Source: Larkinella bovis
GTDB lineage: Bacteria; Bacteroidota; Bacteroidia; Cytophagales; Spirosomataceae
Length of the DNA stretch: 64,000 nt
NCBI RefSeq assembly: GCF_042655385.1
Contig: NZ_JBHSMA010000003.1
Span: 558,001 to 622,000, forward strand
Reading direction: 5' to 3'
Position numbers and translations under genes: made by a program. Below the pieces are notes generated by a model. The model ran no database searches, was not told the origin of the DNA, and was given only the letters and a program-made list of their open reading frames with translations. Shown here one piece after another: positions 52,255 to 60,785 of the stretch (positions are counted from its first letter, which is position 1; every line of letters begins with the position of its first letter).

Positions 52255-53838
52255 CTATTTAATAATATCTTTGACGGGAATGCGCAGAAAAATCAATTCC
52301 CGGTTACCTTCATACAGGATGCCGATCGTCTGTTCGTCAAGCTGGACGAGGCTGGAATAGCCGTAACCGTATCGTTCATCCAGCAACACTTCGTTGGCGG
52401 GTAGCCAGGTTTCGCCCAGATCCAGGCTGGCTTTGATGGTCGTGTTTTTTCGGGCGTCTTCGATGGATGACGTATTTACATTGCTGAAAAACAGCACGTC
52501 TTGCTGCTGGCCTTTTACCCGAACCCGGGCCTTGATCAGGCTGGCCATACAGATCGGGTCCTGCAGCGCGTGGTACGAAGTGGGATGTTCCTGCCAGGTC
52601 TTGCCGAGGTCCCTGGTTGTGGCGACCGCCCGGTAGAAACCCCGGTTATCGCGCATGTTGAGCATCAGCGTACCGGGTGTGGTTTCCACTACCTGACTTT
52701 CGGTGGTATTGCGTCGGGCACCGGTTCCCGAGTGCCAGGTTTTGCCGTGGTCTTTGCTGTAAATAATGGCCGAATGGGGAATCCCCGGTTTGGTGTTTTC
52801 ATCCCAGTACTGCGACGGAAAGACTAGGGTGCCGTCCTTCATCGCAATCCCGCTGCCCGGTCCGTTGAAGTAGATGTGCCACTTCGGGTTCTTCACCTGG
52901 GCGGTAATGTTCTGAATGGGCGACCAGGTTATGCCGTCGTCGTCGCTGCTGGCGAGTACGAATTGGCCTGAGACATCGGGGGACAAACCCGGTTCAGAGC
53001 CCGCAATGGCCCGGTTTCCTTTGCTCCAAACCGCAGCCACCCATATTTTTCCGGTAGCGGGGTCAACGAGCACGGTGGGATCGCCGACGCCGTTATTCTC
53101 ATGCGGAGCGCCCATATCCATGATGACTTTCATCGGTTCCCAGGTTTTTCCGCCATCCGTACTCCGGCTCATGCCGATGTCAATGTTTCCCGGCAGGTCC
53201 TTACTGCTGTGATACCGGTTGTCGTACACCGCAATCAGCGTTCCCTTGGCCGTCCGGACAATGCCGGGAATGCGATAGGTATGAACCCCGTCATCACCCG
53301 GTTTTCTAACCCGGATTCCGATTCGCTTTTCGGGAATTCCCGTTTTTTTCGATGGGGTATACACGACATTTTGACGGTCGGTAAAACCGAGGAGTTCTAC
53401 CGATGGTCGGCTATCCAGGTCGGCATTGGGTTTCAGTACGGCACCTAACCAAATATAATTCCACCCCTGTTTAAGCGAAAAATCGACCGGCAGGGAGACC
53501 TCACCGGCTTTCGGCTGGAAGGTCGTACGAATCTCCGTTGTGTCCGGGTGCGGCTCGCTCAGCTTTTGATACAATACCAGGTGGTCGATTTGCTGCACGG
53601 CTGCGGTATTGAGCCGTGTCTGAATACTCACCAATGCAGGCCGTGCGGCTCCCTCGCTGATATACACCCGAAGGCACAGCAGCGGGTTTTGGTTTTGCCT
53701 CTTCAGCAACGGAACATCGGGCGAGTGGACCCAGACAAGCGGTTTTTCGTTTTTAGGAGATGCCGCCGATGCCGCTGCGGACCAGCCGGTGCAGCCAATG
53801 AGGCAAAGGCGGGCAATCAGATACCATTTTTTCATCAT
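52255..53838 (-). CDS. nanH: Exo-alpha-sialidase (GH33) with N-terminal BNR-associated domain
   Basis: A 527-residue exported sialidase. A signal peptide (about 1-26) is followed by a beta-sandwich N-terminal domain (about 30-160) and a six-bladed propeller. The arginine-triad motif is YRIP (Arg189) and the catalytic Asp206 is in AVYDNRY. Asp-box repeats are seen at SRSTDGGKTW, SSDDDGITW, SKDHGKTW, TRDLGKTW and SLDLGETW, and the catalytic Tyr is in ERYGYGYSSL. The ATG at 53838 was chosen; the longer frame up to 54234 overlaps the transporter gene and is not plausible. It releases terminal sialic acid from glycans in the periplasm or at the surface. Confidence 0.95.
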   Translation of the reverse strand: MMKKWYLIARLCLIGCTGWSAAASAASPKNEKPLVWVHSPDVPLLKRQNQNPLLCLRVYISEGAARPALVSIQTRLNTAAVQQIDHLVLYQKLSEPHPDTTEIRTTFQPKAGEVSLPVDFSLKQGWNYIWLGAVLKPNADLDSRPSVELLGFTDRQNVVYTPSKKTGIPEKRIGIRVRKPGDDGVHTYRIPGIVRTAKGTLIAVYDNRYHSSKDLPGNIDIGMSRSTDGGKTWEPMKVIMDMGAPHENNGVGDPTVLVDPATGKIWVAAVWSKGNRAIAGSEPGLSPDVSGQFVLASSDDDGITWSPIQNITAQVKNPKWHIYFNGPGSGIAMKDGTLVFPSQYWDENTKPGIPHSAIIYSKDHGKTWHSGTGARRNTTESQVVETTPGTLMLNMRDNRGFYRAVATTRDLGKTWQEHPTSYHALQDPICMASLIKARVRVKGQQQDVLFFSNVNTSSIEDARKNTTIKASLDLGETWLPANEVLLDERYGYGYSSLVQLDEQTIGILYEGNRELIFLRIPVKDIIK

Positions 53839-53855
53839 CAGATTTCGTTTGATAA

Positions 53856-55076
53856 TCACTGTTGTCGGGGCCGCAACAAGGTTTGCTGGACAATTAATGC
53901 CACGGCAACAATACCGGCCAAAATGGCAAAGTCGCGCCCCAGATTGCCCGAATCCGTCGACTTTCCCAGCATATCGGTAATAAAAGCCCCCGCGAAAACC
54001 CCGGTCATGTTCATCATTCCATAAGCAGTAGCCCGGTAGCTGGCGGGAACAAACTGGCACAGGATGGGCATATTGTTCGCATCGAACAGTCCGAAGCCGA
54101 ACCCGAAGCAAAACGCAGCACCGATCACCGCCGTGACCGAATCGCCTAACCCGATCAGAACCAGAGCCGGAATGGTAAGCCCCAGACCGATGCCACTGAC
54201 GTAAATGCGCCCCCGGATGGTACGCTGTACCCACCGGTCGCTGAGGATACCACCCAGGATGACGCCAAGCAGCGATGAGATGGCAATGGTAATCGTGGAA
54301 GCCGGGCCCGCCACCGCCATATCCATCCGGAGGTTGTTGGCAAAGAGCGTGGGAAGCCAGTTTTTAACGGCCCAGCCGGGCAGACTGGGAACCGCAAAAA
54401 AGAGCAGGATGATCCAGAAAGCCCCGCTGGAAAACAAAAGCTTCATTGCCTTTTGTACCGGAACTTTTTCTGCCGCTTCGTTTCCGAAATTCCCCCCGGT
54501 TTCCGGTCGCTTTTCTTTCAGAAACAGGATCAGGAAAATGGCGTAGAGCATCCCAAGGGCACCAAACCCCATGAACACGGTTTTCCAGGAAAACGTAGCG
54601 GCAATGGTGGCTCCAAATCCACCCAGGGCCTGACCGATGTATAACCCGGTCAAATGCAGACCAATTGCCAGCGAGCGGGTTCTGGAGCTGTGGTAATCGG
54701 CAATCAGCGCCAGACCGGTCGGAATGTAGAGCGCTTCGCTAAAGCCCATCAGGGCTCTGAGCACATAGAGTTGTTCAAAGGTTTGGGCATAGCCCATCAG
54801 GAAGGTTACCGCACTCCACACAAACAGACTACCGACAATCAGCCATTTTCGGTTGAAACGGTCGGCAATAATCCCGGCGACCGGACTGACAAAACCGTAT
54901 ATCCAGAGAAAAACCGCCATCAGCCGCCCGAAATTCACGGCTAGCTGGAGTTCTTCGATGTCAAGCTGCATTGCCGGACGCATGGTCGACAACATCTGCC
55001 GGTCGAGGTAATTGAGCAAGGCAACCACCCACAACAGAGCGACAACCACCCAGGGGTATATTTTAGGGGAACTCAT
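53856..55076 (-). CDS. MFS transporter, candidate sialic acid importer
   Basis: A 406-residue major facilitator protein with twelve predicted helices. It starts with the family's WVVVALLWVVALLNYLDRQM, has the loop 2-3 motif GIIADRFNRKW, and after a central cytoplasmic loop (KEKRPETGGNFG) a second six-helix half. It lies between the sialidase and nanM genes, with gaps of 17 and 26 bases, in the sialic acid operon. Uptake of free Neu5Ac after periplasmic release is the natural inference, as for NanT in Bacteroides. Sequence alone does not exclude other acidic sugars. Confidence 0.92.
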   Translation of the reverse strand: MSSPKIYPWVVVALLWVVALLNYLDRQMLSTMRPAMQLDIEELQLAVNFGRLMAVFLWIYGFVSPVAGIIADRFNRKWLIVGSLFVWSAVTFLMGYAQTFEQLYVLRALMGFSEALYIPTGLALIADYHSSRTRSLAIGLHLTGLYIGQALGGFGATIAATFSWKTVFMGFGALGMLYAIFLILFLKEKRPETGGNFGNEAAEKVPVQKAMKLLFSSGAFWIILLFFAVPSLPGWAVKNWLPTLFANNLRMDMAVAGPASTITIAISSLLGVILGGILSDRWVQRTIRGRIYVSGIGLGLTIPALVLIGLGDSVTAVIGAAFCFGFGFGLFDANNMPILCQFVPASYRATAYGMMNMTGVFAGAFITDMLGKSTDSGNLGRDFAILAGIVAVALIVQQTLLRPRQQ

Positions 55077-55102
55077 GGTTAAGGGGTAGGAATCGTTTAG
55101 AA

Positions 55103-56239
55103 TTATGGAATCATTGTCCCCTCCAGAATATGCGGAGTACGGACACCTGGTTTCATTTCACCACTGGTAATGTAGATTTTACCCCTGTCGTACAAGGCCG
55201 TAGTCGTAACCGGAACGGGAAATGGAATTTCACTCAGTACGTCCCATGCATCGTTTTCCGGCTGGTACTGCAATACGCTACGACTGAATCCGGCATGGGT
55301 GCTCTGTAACCGGTTTTTGCGCAGAATAACCGAATCCCGGGCTGCGCCTTCCAGCGTAGCGGCTTGGGCAATCAACGTCTCTACCTGTCTGAAAATACTC
55401 CCCTTGTCTCCACCGAACAGCAGCGCTTGGTTGTCGGGTGTCACGATGCCGGAGCCGGCGGCCAGACTATAGGGAAGCGGTTTTTTCTGCTGCCATTCCC
55501 CGGTTTTCAGATGAAACGCAAAAACCGCTTTATGCAGGGTACTGATGCCATTGCGGTTTTTACAACGCCCTCCGAACACAAACAGCCAGTCCTGACCCCG
55601 GTTCCGGAGGATCAACTGCACGGCATGAGAACTGGGGTGCGGCATCGGTGCCAGGGGCTGCCAGCCAGCCTCCGGCTGACGGAGCGACAGCCGCCAGAAC
55701 TTATCCGAGGTTTCCGTGGCGGTTTCGCCCCCCGTCAGATAGAGCGTTTCTTCGTGGTAGGTCATGGCGGCATTGGTCAGGCCAAGGGGCAGCATCGGCA
55801 GGGACGTGGTCTGGAGTTCTTTTCCGTCCCACTGCAACATATACACCTTGTCGGAAATACCGGCTTCGTTTTCGCCACCGGCATAAACGATACGGTCGTC
55901 GGCAACCGCCGTGGCCGCATAGGCTACGGGATGCGGGAGTCGCAGTCTTGCTGCGTCGTTGTTGAACGTGCCCGACGCCGGATCAAACAGGTAAACCGCA
56001 TCGTGGTATTTTTTGGCTCCTCCTTCCCAGGGAAGCCGTTCCGGGAAATTAGCCCCTCCGGCGATGAGGAGTTGATTGCCCGAAAAACCGCTGACCGGGC
56101 CAGCCACCCCCAACGCTTTCTGCTCCGTCAAGGGAGGCAGCGAACCGGCGATTTTCCAGTCAATACGTGTCCGTGTCTCCGGCTTCGTACAGGAAGTAAC
56201 GATCATATACAAGAAGATCAGGAAAGTAAGTAGTCTCAT
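55103..56239 (-). CDS. nanM: N-acetylneuraminate epimerase (NanM-like kelch protein), lipoprotein
   Basis: A 378-residue kelch beta-propeller. A lipoprotein signal ends in VTSC (Cys17). Kelch-type repeats are visible: LLIAGGANFPERLPW, VYAGGENEAG, LYLTGGETATET, WLFVFGGRCKNRNG and LLFGGDKGS. NanM interconverts alpha- and beta-Neu5Ac in the periplasm, speeding supply of the transported anomer after sialidase action. The conserved GGANFPE opening is typical of NanM and cyclically permuted mutarotases. Gaps of 26 and 23 bases to its neighbours place it in the operon. Confidence 0.93.
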   Translation of the reverse strand: MRLLTFLIFLYMIVTSCTKPETRTRIDWKIAGSLPPLTEQKALGVAGPVSGFSGNQLLIAGGANFPERLPWEGGAKKYHDAVYLFDPASGTFNNDAARLRLPHPVAYAATAVADDRIVYAGGENEAGISDKVYMLQWDGKELQTTSLPMLPLGLTNAAMTYHEETLYLTGGETATETSDKFWRLSLRQPEAGWQPLAPMPHPSSHAVQLILRNRGQDWLFVFGGRCKNRNGISTLHKAVFAFHLKTGEWQQKKPLPYSLAAGSGIVTPDNQALLFGGDKGSIFRQVETLIAQAATLEGAARDSVILRKNRLQSTHAGFSRSVLQYQPENDAWDVLSEIPFPVPVTTTALYDRGKIYITSGEMKPGVRTPHILEGTMIP

Positions 56240-56262
56240 CTACAGCAGAAAACCGTATCGAT

Positions 56263-57183
56263 TTACGTCAGGAAATACCTTTCGATGCGCAACTTTCGAA
56301 CGTCTTCCTTGAACTGTTCCCATTGAATGGCATCCATGTTTTTGACCGGCAACCTGAATTCTCCGCAATCGAGCCCGACCACCTTCATGTAGGCCTTGCC
56401 GACGGAAATTCCACCGTATTTGCCCAGCAGTCTGATCAGGTCGATCGAAACCTGTTGCAGTCGGGCCGCTTTGGGCAGATCCCCCGCGTCGAAAGCCGCC
56501 ATCAGTTCGTGGTATAAAGCCGGAACATAATTATAGGTACTGCCAACGGCGCCCCGGGTGCCCAGGGCCAGGGCGGGCAGCATATTTTCGTCGCGGCCCC
56601 ACAACATGTCGTATTTACCGTTCTGGTAGTGAATGCACGACAGGAAATCCATAAAGTCTTCGTGCGTATACTTAATACCGGCAAAGTTGGGAATCAGGCC
56701 ATCGACGGCTTGTAAGAGGTCGTAGACCGGAAAGCCCACACCGTTTAGCACGGGGATGTGGTAGTAATAAAAGGGTAAATCCGGGACGGCCCCAGCCACG
56801 TGTTGACAACATTCTGCCAGTTGTTGAACCGACGCCGGTTTGAAATAAAACGGAGCGGTGAATGACACGGCATCGGCCCCCGCTTCCCGGGCAAACAAGG
56901 CCAATTCAATGCAGTCGGTGAGACAGGTCCCCCCCAGCAACGGAATCAAGGTAAAATCCGGATCCTCGTGTGTACAGTCGGCCCAGGCCGCGATGACCTG
57001 TTTTTTTTCATCGAGTGAAAGCGAAACCCCTTCGCCCGTGGAACCGATGATGAACGCACCGGCTATGCCATTCTGCTTTAATCTTCTGTAATACTCCGGA
57101 ACCATTGACAAATGGAGGCTCCCATCGGTACGCATCGGGGTAAACGGAGCGGCAATTAATCCACTAATTTTTTTCCAATTCAT
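56263..57183 (-). CDS. nanA: N-acetylneuraminate lyase (DHDPS/NAL family)
   Basis: A 306-residue Schiff-base aldolase. The carboxylate-binding GSTGEG is at 47-52, the catalytic Tyr141 in YYYHIP and the Schiff-base Lys171 in GIKYTHED. It splits Neu5Ac into ManNAc and pyruvate in the cytoplasm. The sialidase, NanM and epimerase context makes the lyase assignment strong against dihydrodipicolinate synthase. A 159-base gap containing a hairpin separates it from the upstream glycosidase-like gene, so it may have its own promoter inside the locus. Confidence 0.95.
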   Translation of the reverse strand: MNWKKISGLIAAPFTPMRTDGSLHLSMVPEYYRRLKQNGIAGAFIIGSTGEGVSLSLDEKKQVIAAWADCTHEDPDFTLIPLLGGTCLTDCIELALFAREAGADAVSFTAPFYFKPASVQQLAECCQHVAGAVPDLPFYYYHIPVLNGVGFPVYDLLQAVDGLIPNFAGIKYTHEDFMDFLSCIHYQNGKYDMLWGRDENMLPALALGTRGAVGSTYNYVPALYHELMAAFDAGDLPKAARLQQVSIDLIRLLGKYGGISVGKAYMKVVGLDCGEFRLPVKNMDAIQWEQFKEDVRKLRIERYFLT

Positions 57184-57222
57184 AGAATGTATTCGGTATC
57201 CTGTCGGATTACTTTAATTTAT

Positions 57223-57254
57223 AATCCGTTACCCGAATAACCGGGTAACGGATT
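57223..57254. promoter_or_regulatory. Perfect 13-base-pair hairpin upstream of nanA
   Basis: AATCCGTTACCCG (57223-57235) and CGGGTAACGGATT (57242-57254) are exact complements around a 6-base loop. On the minus strand it is followed by AT-rich sequence without a clean T-run. It lies 40 bases before the nanA start. It may be an attenuator or an operator for a sialic-acid-responsive regulator. Confidence 0.55.
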
Positions 57255-57342
57255 GGTTTTAAATAAGGCGAAAGTTAAGTCCAATTGCAGGAATCCTGCC
57301 TGGAAAGGCCTATATTTTGGATGGAGGCTTCCATTTTATCCA

Positions 57343-59022
57343 TTACCGGATATCCACCCCTGAAGGGTGAAGGCCAGGACCGCCACCCGACGTATAGCCC
57401 CGGCTTTCACCGGTTTCCCAGGGGGAAATCCAGAAGGCGTACAGATCGCCGTCGGTCAGGTAAAACCGCAGACGGATAGGCTGCGTGCGGAGTGACGAGA
57501 GATCCGGCTTATCTTTCCAGGTAATCAACTGCTGGGTACTGTTTTTCTTTTTCACAACGACCGACTGTTTTCGGGAAAAACCGGGAATGACCTGCCCGTT
57601 TGCATCCAGTACTTCCACTGAAAGCTGCCCTTTGACATCGGCGTTGACAAACAGATACTGACCGTCGAAGGACAATAGCTCAGTTAAGAGGTACCCTTCG
57701 GTTTTTTCGCTGCGCATGGACACAAACCCATCCCGGCGGAGGGTAGCCAGTCCGGTGGAGATTTCGCTGTCCCAAAAGATATCGTTGCGTTTTCTGCCAC
57801 TGCTGTAGAAGTACAGCGAGTCGCCGACGATCAGCGGGGTGCCATTGATGGACTGCATATTCCCCCAGTTCCAGGCGCCCTCGACCTCGTTAACCCCCAT
57901 GAAGGGTTTGTAAGACGGGCGGTGGAAGTGAAAACCGTCGCGGCTATACCCCAGCAGGATTTCGTTTCGTTTCTGGATGCCCAACGCCCGGGCGTCCTTG
58001 TTTTCCGGTCCCTGCCACACACTGTATTGCCCTAAGAGGATGCTCTCGTACGCAATCGCATCAAAATTGTAAATACTCGGTACAATGTCCGGAAACCTGG
58101 GATGCCGGGGCTCTTTCGGGGTTGGTGCAAACCAATAGACAACGTTTTTATCCGGCACATCGGGACGGACGCTTTTCGCCTGTGTCACCAGCATTTCCGG
58201 GTCTTTGTGTTCGGAGTATAACCTTGAACGGGAAGAAACTTCCGTTCGGTATCGTTGACTAAGCGCCCATTTTCCGGAAAACGGATTGAAAAAAGCCGTC
58301 GAACGATCGCCGACTTCGCTCGATTGCGCCACTCCTTTGCTCCAGTGAATCCCATCGGCAGAATACTTCAGGACATACGCCCATTTGCGATCATTGGGTC
58401 GTCGTTCGATATTGAAAAACTTAAACCGCTTTGCCGGATCTTTTTCCGCTTTGTCCAGCCATACCGTCGATGCATCCCGTTCGGAGGTATCCACGATGTT
58501 GGTGTTGTTGTAGACGTCCAACGAGGGCTTTACCCAGTTTTTGCCGTCAACCGATTCGGCATACCCCGTATAAAAGGTTTCGTTGGTGCTTTTGTGCAGA
58601 ACGCCGGCACCGGCCAGGTACCACAGTTTAAACTTCCCGGCTTTTTCGTCGTACCAGATCCCATCGCTGAACGGGGCTGCGTACGAGGACCCGTCCCGGG
58701 TTTTCTCCCAATCCTTATCCCGTTGTAACACGGGGTTGCCGGTATAAAACCGGGGCGTATGAAAGACCGGTTTCAGGTTGGTTTCCCGAATCAGGAAGTT
58801 GTCGACAAATAATTGCCGCCCCGTATTGACCGGGATGACTTCGGGCTTTTTATCCAGGTAGGGTACCGGCATTTCGGCCAGCTCTTTGGGGAAGTCATAC
58901 CGGGGAGGCCAATTGTCGGGAAGTACAATGCCGTTGTGTAATTGCTGCCCCACACTGGCTAGGGAGGCCGTGATACCAGCCAGTAACAGGAAAAACCGCA
59001 CTTGCTTTTTTATCGTCATCAT
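57343..59022 (-). CDS. Exported beta-propeller glycosidase-like protein, family unassigned
   Basis: A 559-residue protein with a signal peptide ending SVGQ (about residue 26). The body shows GH32/GH43-like propeller strands: GRQLFVDNFLIRE, FSDGIWYDEKAGKFKLWYLAG, TGYAESVDGKNWVKPS, YSADGIHWSKG and YSRDGFHFHRPS. A C-terminal beta-sandwich-like domain follows (about 450-540, GYLLTELLSFDGQYLFVNADV). It sits directly after susD in a sialic acid operon, so it may remove or recognise a sugar or ester group that caps the sialylated glycan. No catalytic residues could be assigned with confidence. Confidence 0.82.
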   Translation of the reverse strand: MMTIKKQVRFFLLLAGITASLASVGQQLHNGIVLPDNWPPRYDFPKELAEMPVPYLDKKPEVIPVNTGRQLFVDNFLIRETNLKPVFHTPRFYTGNPVLQRDKDWEKTRDGSSYAAPFSDGIWYDEKAGKFKLWYLAGAGVLHKSTNETFYTGYAESVDGKNWVKPSLDVYNNTNIVDTSERDASTVWLDKAEKDPAKRFKFFNIERRPNDRKWAYVLKYSADGIHWSKGVAQSSEVGDRSTAFFNPFSGKWALSQRYRTEVSSRSRLYSEHKDPEMLVTQAKSVRPDVPDKNVVYWFAPTPKEPRHPRFPDIVPSIYNFDAIAYESILLGQYSVWQGPENKDARALGIQKRNEILLGYSRDGFHFHRPSYKPFMGVNEVEGAWNWGNMQSINGTPLIVGDSLYFYSSGRKRNDIFWDSEISTGLATLRRDGFVSMRSEKTEGYLLTELLSFDGQYLFVNADVKGQLSVEVLDANGQVIPGFSRKQSVVVKKKNSTQQLITWKDKPDLSSLRTQPIRLRFYLTDGDLYAFWISPWETGESRGYTSGGGPGLHPSGVDIR

Positions 59023-59040
59023 CCTACTATCTCGTTTGGG

Positions 59041-60765
59041 TTACCAGCCTGGGTTATTTTGTTTGATATTCGGATTGGATTGCATATCGACCGCCGGGAT
59101 CGGCAGCCATTCGTTTTTATTTTCCTGGAACGGCACGTAGGAACTGTTGGGAGAGCCATTGCCAAACTTTTTGAAATTGGGGTCGGTCGCTTCCCGGTTT
59201 TTCATGGTGTTCACCAGGGTGCCCCAGCGAAGCAGGTCCATGAAACGGTGACCTTCCAGCGACAGTTCCAGGATACGTTCATGCTTGATATTCTCCAGGG
59301 TGGCCGGGATGATGGGCATATTTGATCGTTCCCGGACGGCGTTCAGGGCATTTTGGGCCGAACCCGCCGTGGCGGTTCCACCCATCAGCACGGCTTCGGC
59401 GTACATCAGCAAAACATCGGCGTAGCGAATATACCGGTAATTGACGCCGTTGCAATAACTCCGGCGGGCCCACAACGCCGGAGAGCCGGGGTCGGCATCA
59501 GAAGGAAGGGTCAGATCAATCCACTTTTTGTAGGCTGCTTTATAGGGGGCAAAAATCCGGTCAACGGTTGCAAAACCGTTCGCCGTGGCGGTCGGCGGAT
59601 ACATTTGATTCCAGGTTTTCCCCGACAGTCCGATTACTTTTTGCACCACGCCGTTGACGGTTGGGGCTTTAATTTCCGGCTTGCTGTCATCAAAGAGGAT
59701 GGTGCCGAACATCCGGGGGTCGGTATTACCATCCTTGTCTTTCGATTGGACGAACGTATCATACACCCAGTCGTGCACAACCGCAGCTTCCCGGTTATGA
59801 CGAAGGTTGGTAATGAATTGGTTGGAAAAAGGAATCATCATGCCCCGGTAGTCAAAACTAACCCCGCTATTCGGAACACCCGGATTAAACTCGGTATTCA
59901 CCCGGCTGCCAAAAAACTGAAACTCGACCAATGCCTCGTTATTGTTTTCGTGGGCCACATCAAAGTTGTGGTTATAATCGGCCATCAGGGTATACGTGCC
60001 GTATTTCCCGGACATAATATCCCCGAACTCCCTGGCCGCTTCGCTGTATTTGTTCACCTTTTCGCTACCATATATTGATTCGATACCGCTCATGTACAGG
60101 TAAACTTTACCGAGAAAGGCCGCAGCTCCACCGGCCGATATCCGGCCAACATTCGTACCAGTCCAGTAGTCTTTGGTAGGGAGGAGCGTTTTGGCTGTGT
60201 TCAGATCTTCAATGATAAAATTCCAGACCTCGAGCGGGGTATTGATCGGCCGGGCGTAGTCTGCCGGTGAATAGGCTGGCTCTTTGATCAAAGCGACCTG
60301 GCGGAAATTGGTCAACAGAAAATAATGAGCAAAGGCCCGCAGGAAGTGGGCTTCACCCAGGTAAGCGTCCCGGAGTTTGGGGTCCGGAAAGTTGATGCGG
60401 GATGCGATGTCCAGGGCGATAGCCGACTGCCCGGCTACGGTATACATATATTGGTAAACTTCTTTCAGCGAATAATAATCCGGATTAATGGCGTTTTGCC
60501 CGAAGGCGGCATAGTCAGCCCCGCTACTGGATTCGTCACCCCGGCTGAACAGGACGTTTCGGCCCTGCGCGCCCAGGTTTCGGGCCGTCGCCACGTAGAA
60601 ATAAATGCCCTGGATGAAAGTATTATAAGCCTGGGGCGTTGTGATACCTTCCAGTGTTTTTTGATTTGGATTGAGCGAAAGCTCGTCAAACTGGTTGGAG
60701 CAACTCAGCGAAGTGACTAGTATAATACTGGCCACGCTTCTCAGAAAAAGACTTTTAAACGTCAT
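59041..60765 (-). CDS. susD: SusD/RagB-family outer membrane lipoprotein
   Basis: A 574-residue surface glycan-binding lipoprotein. The signal ends SLSC (Cys22) followed by SNQFDELSLNPNQ, typical of SusD. The TPR-like helical body includes EAHFLRAFAHYFLLTNF, and the C-terminus has ERILELSLEGHRFMDLLRWG and the terminal IPAVDMQSNPNIKQNNPG. It pairs with the SusC porin encoded upstream, 20 bases away, to take up glycans or sialic acid (NanU-like in Bacteroidetes). Assignment to sialylated substrates is from context. Confidence 0.96.
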   Translation of the reverse strand: MTFKSLFLRSVASIILVTSLSCSNQFDELSLNPNQKTLEGITTPQAYNTFIQGIYFYVATARNLGAQGRNVLFSRGDESSSGADYAAFGQNAINPDYYSLKEVYQYMYTVAGQSAIALDIASRINFPDPKLRDAYLGEAHFLRAFAHYFLLTNFRQVALIKEPAYSPADYARPINTPLEVWNFIIEDLNTAKTLLPTKDYWTGTNVGRISAGGAAAFLGKVYLYMSGIESIYGSEKVNKYSEAAREFGDIMSGKYGTYTLMADYNHNFDVAHENNNEALVEFQFFGSRVNTEFNPGVPNSGVSFDYRGMMIPFSNQFITNLRHNREAAVVHDWVYDTFVQSKDKDGNTDPRMFGTILFDDSKPEIKAPTVNGVVQKVIGLSGKTWNQMYPPTATANGFATVDRIFAPYKAAYKKWIDLTLPSDADPGSPALWARRSYCNGVNYRYIRYADVLLMYAEAVLMGGTATAGSAQNALNAVRERSNMPIIPATLENIKHERILELSLEGHRFMDLLRWGTLVNTMKNREATDPNFKKFGNGSPNSSYVPFQENKNEWLPIPAVDMQSNPNIKQNNPGW

Positions 60766-60785
60766 CTTGATAGTTTTTGTAGTGG

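Noticed and set aside
53839..54234. N-terminal extension of the sialidase over the transporter gene
   Set aside because: The extension is read out of phase through the MFS gene and would precede the real signal peptide at 53838.
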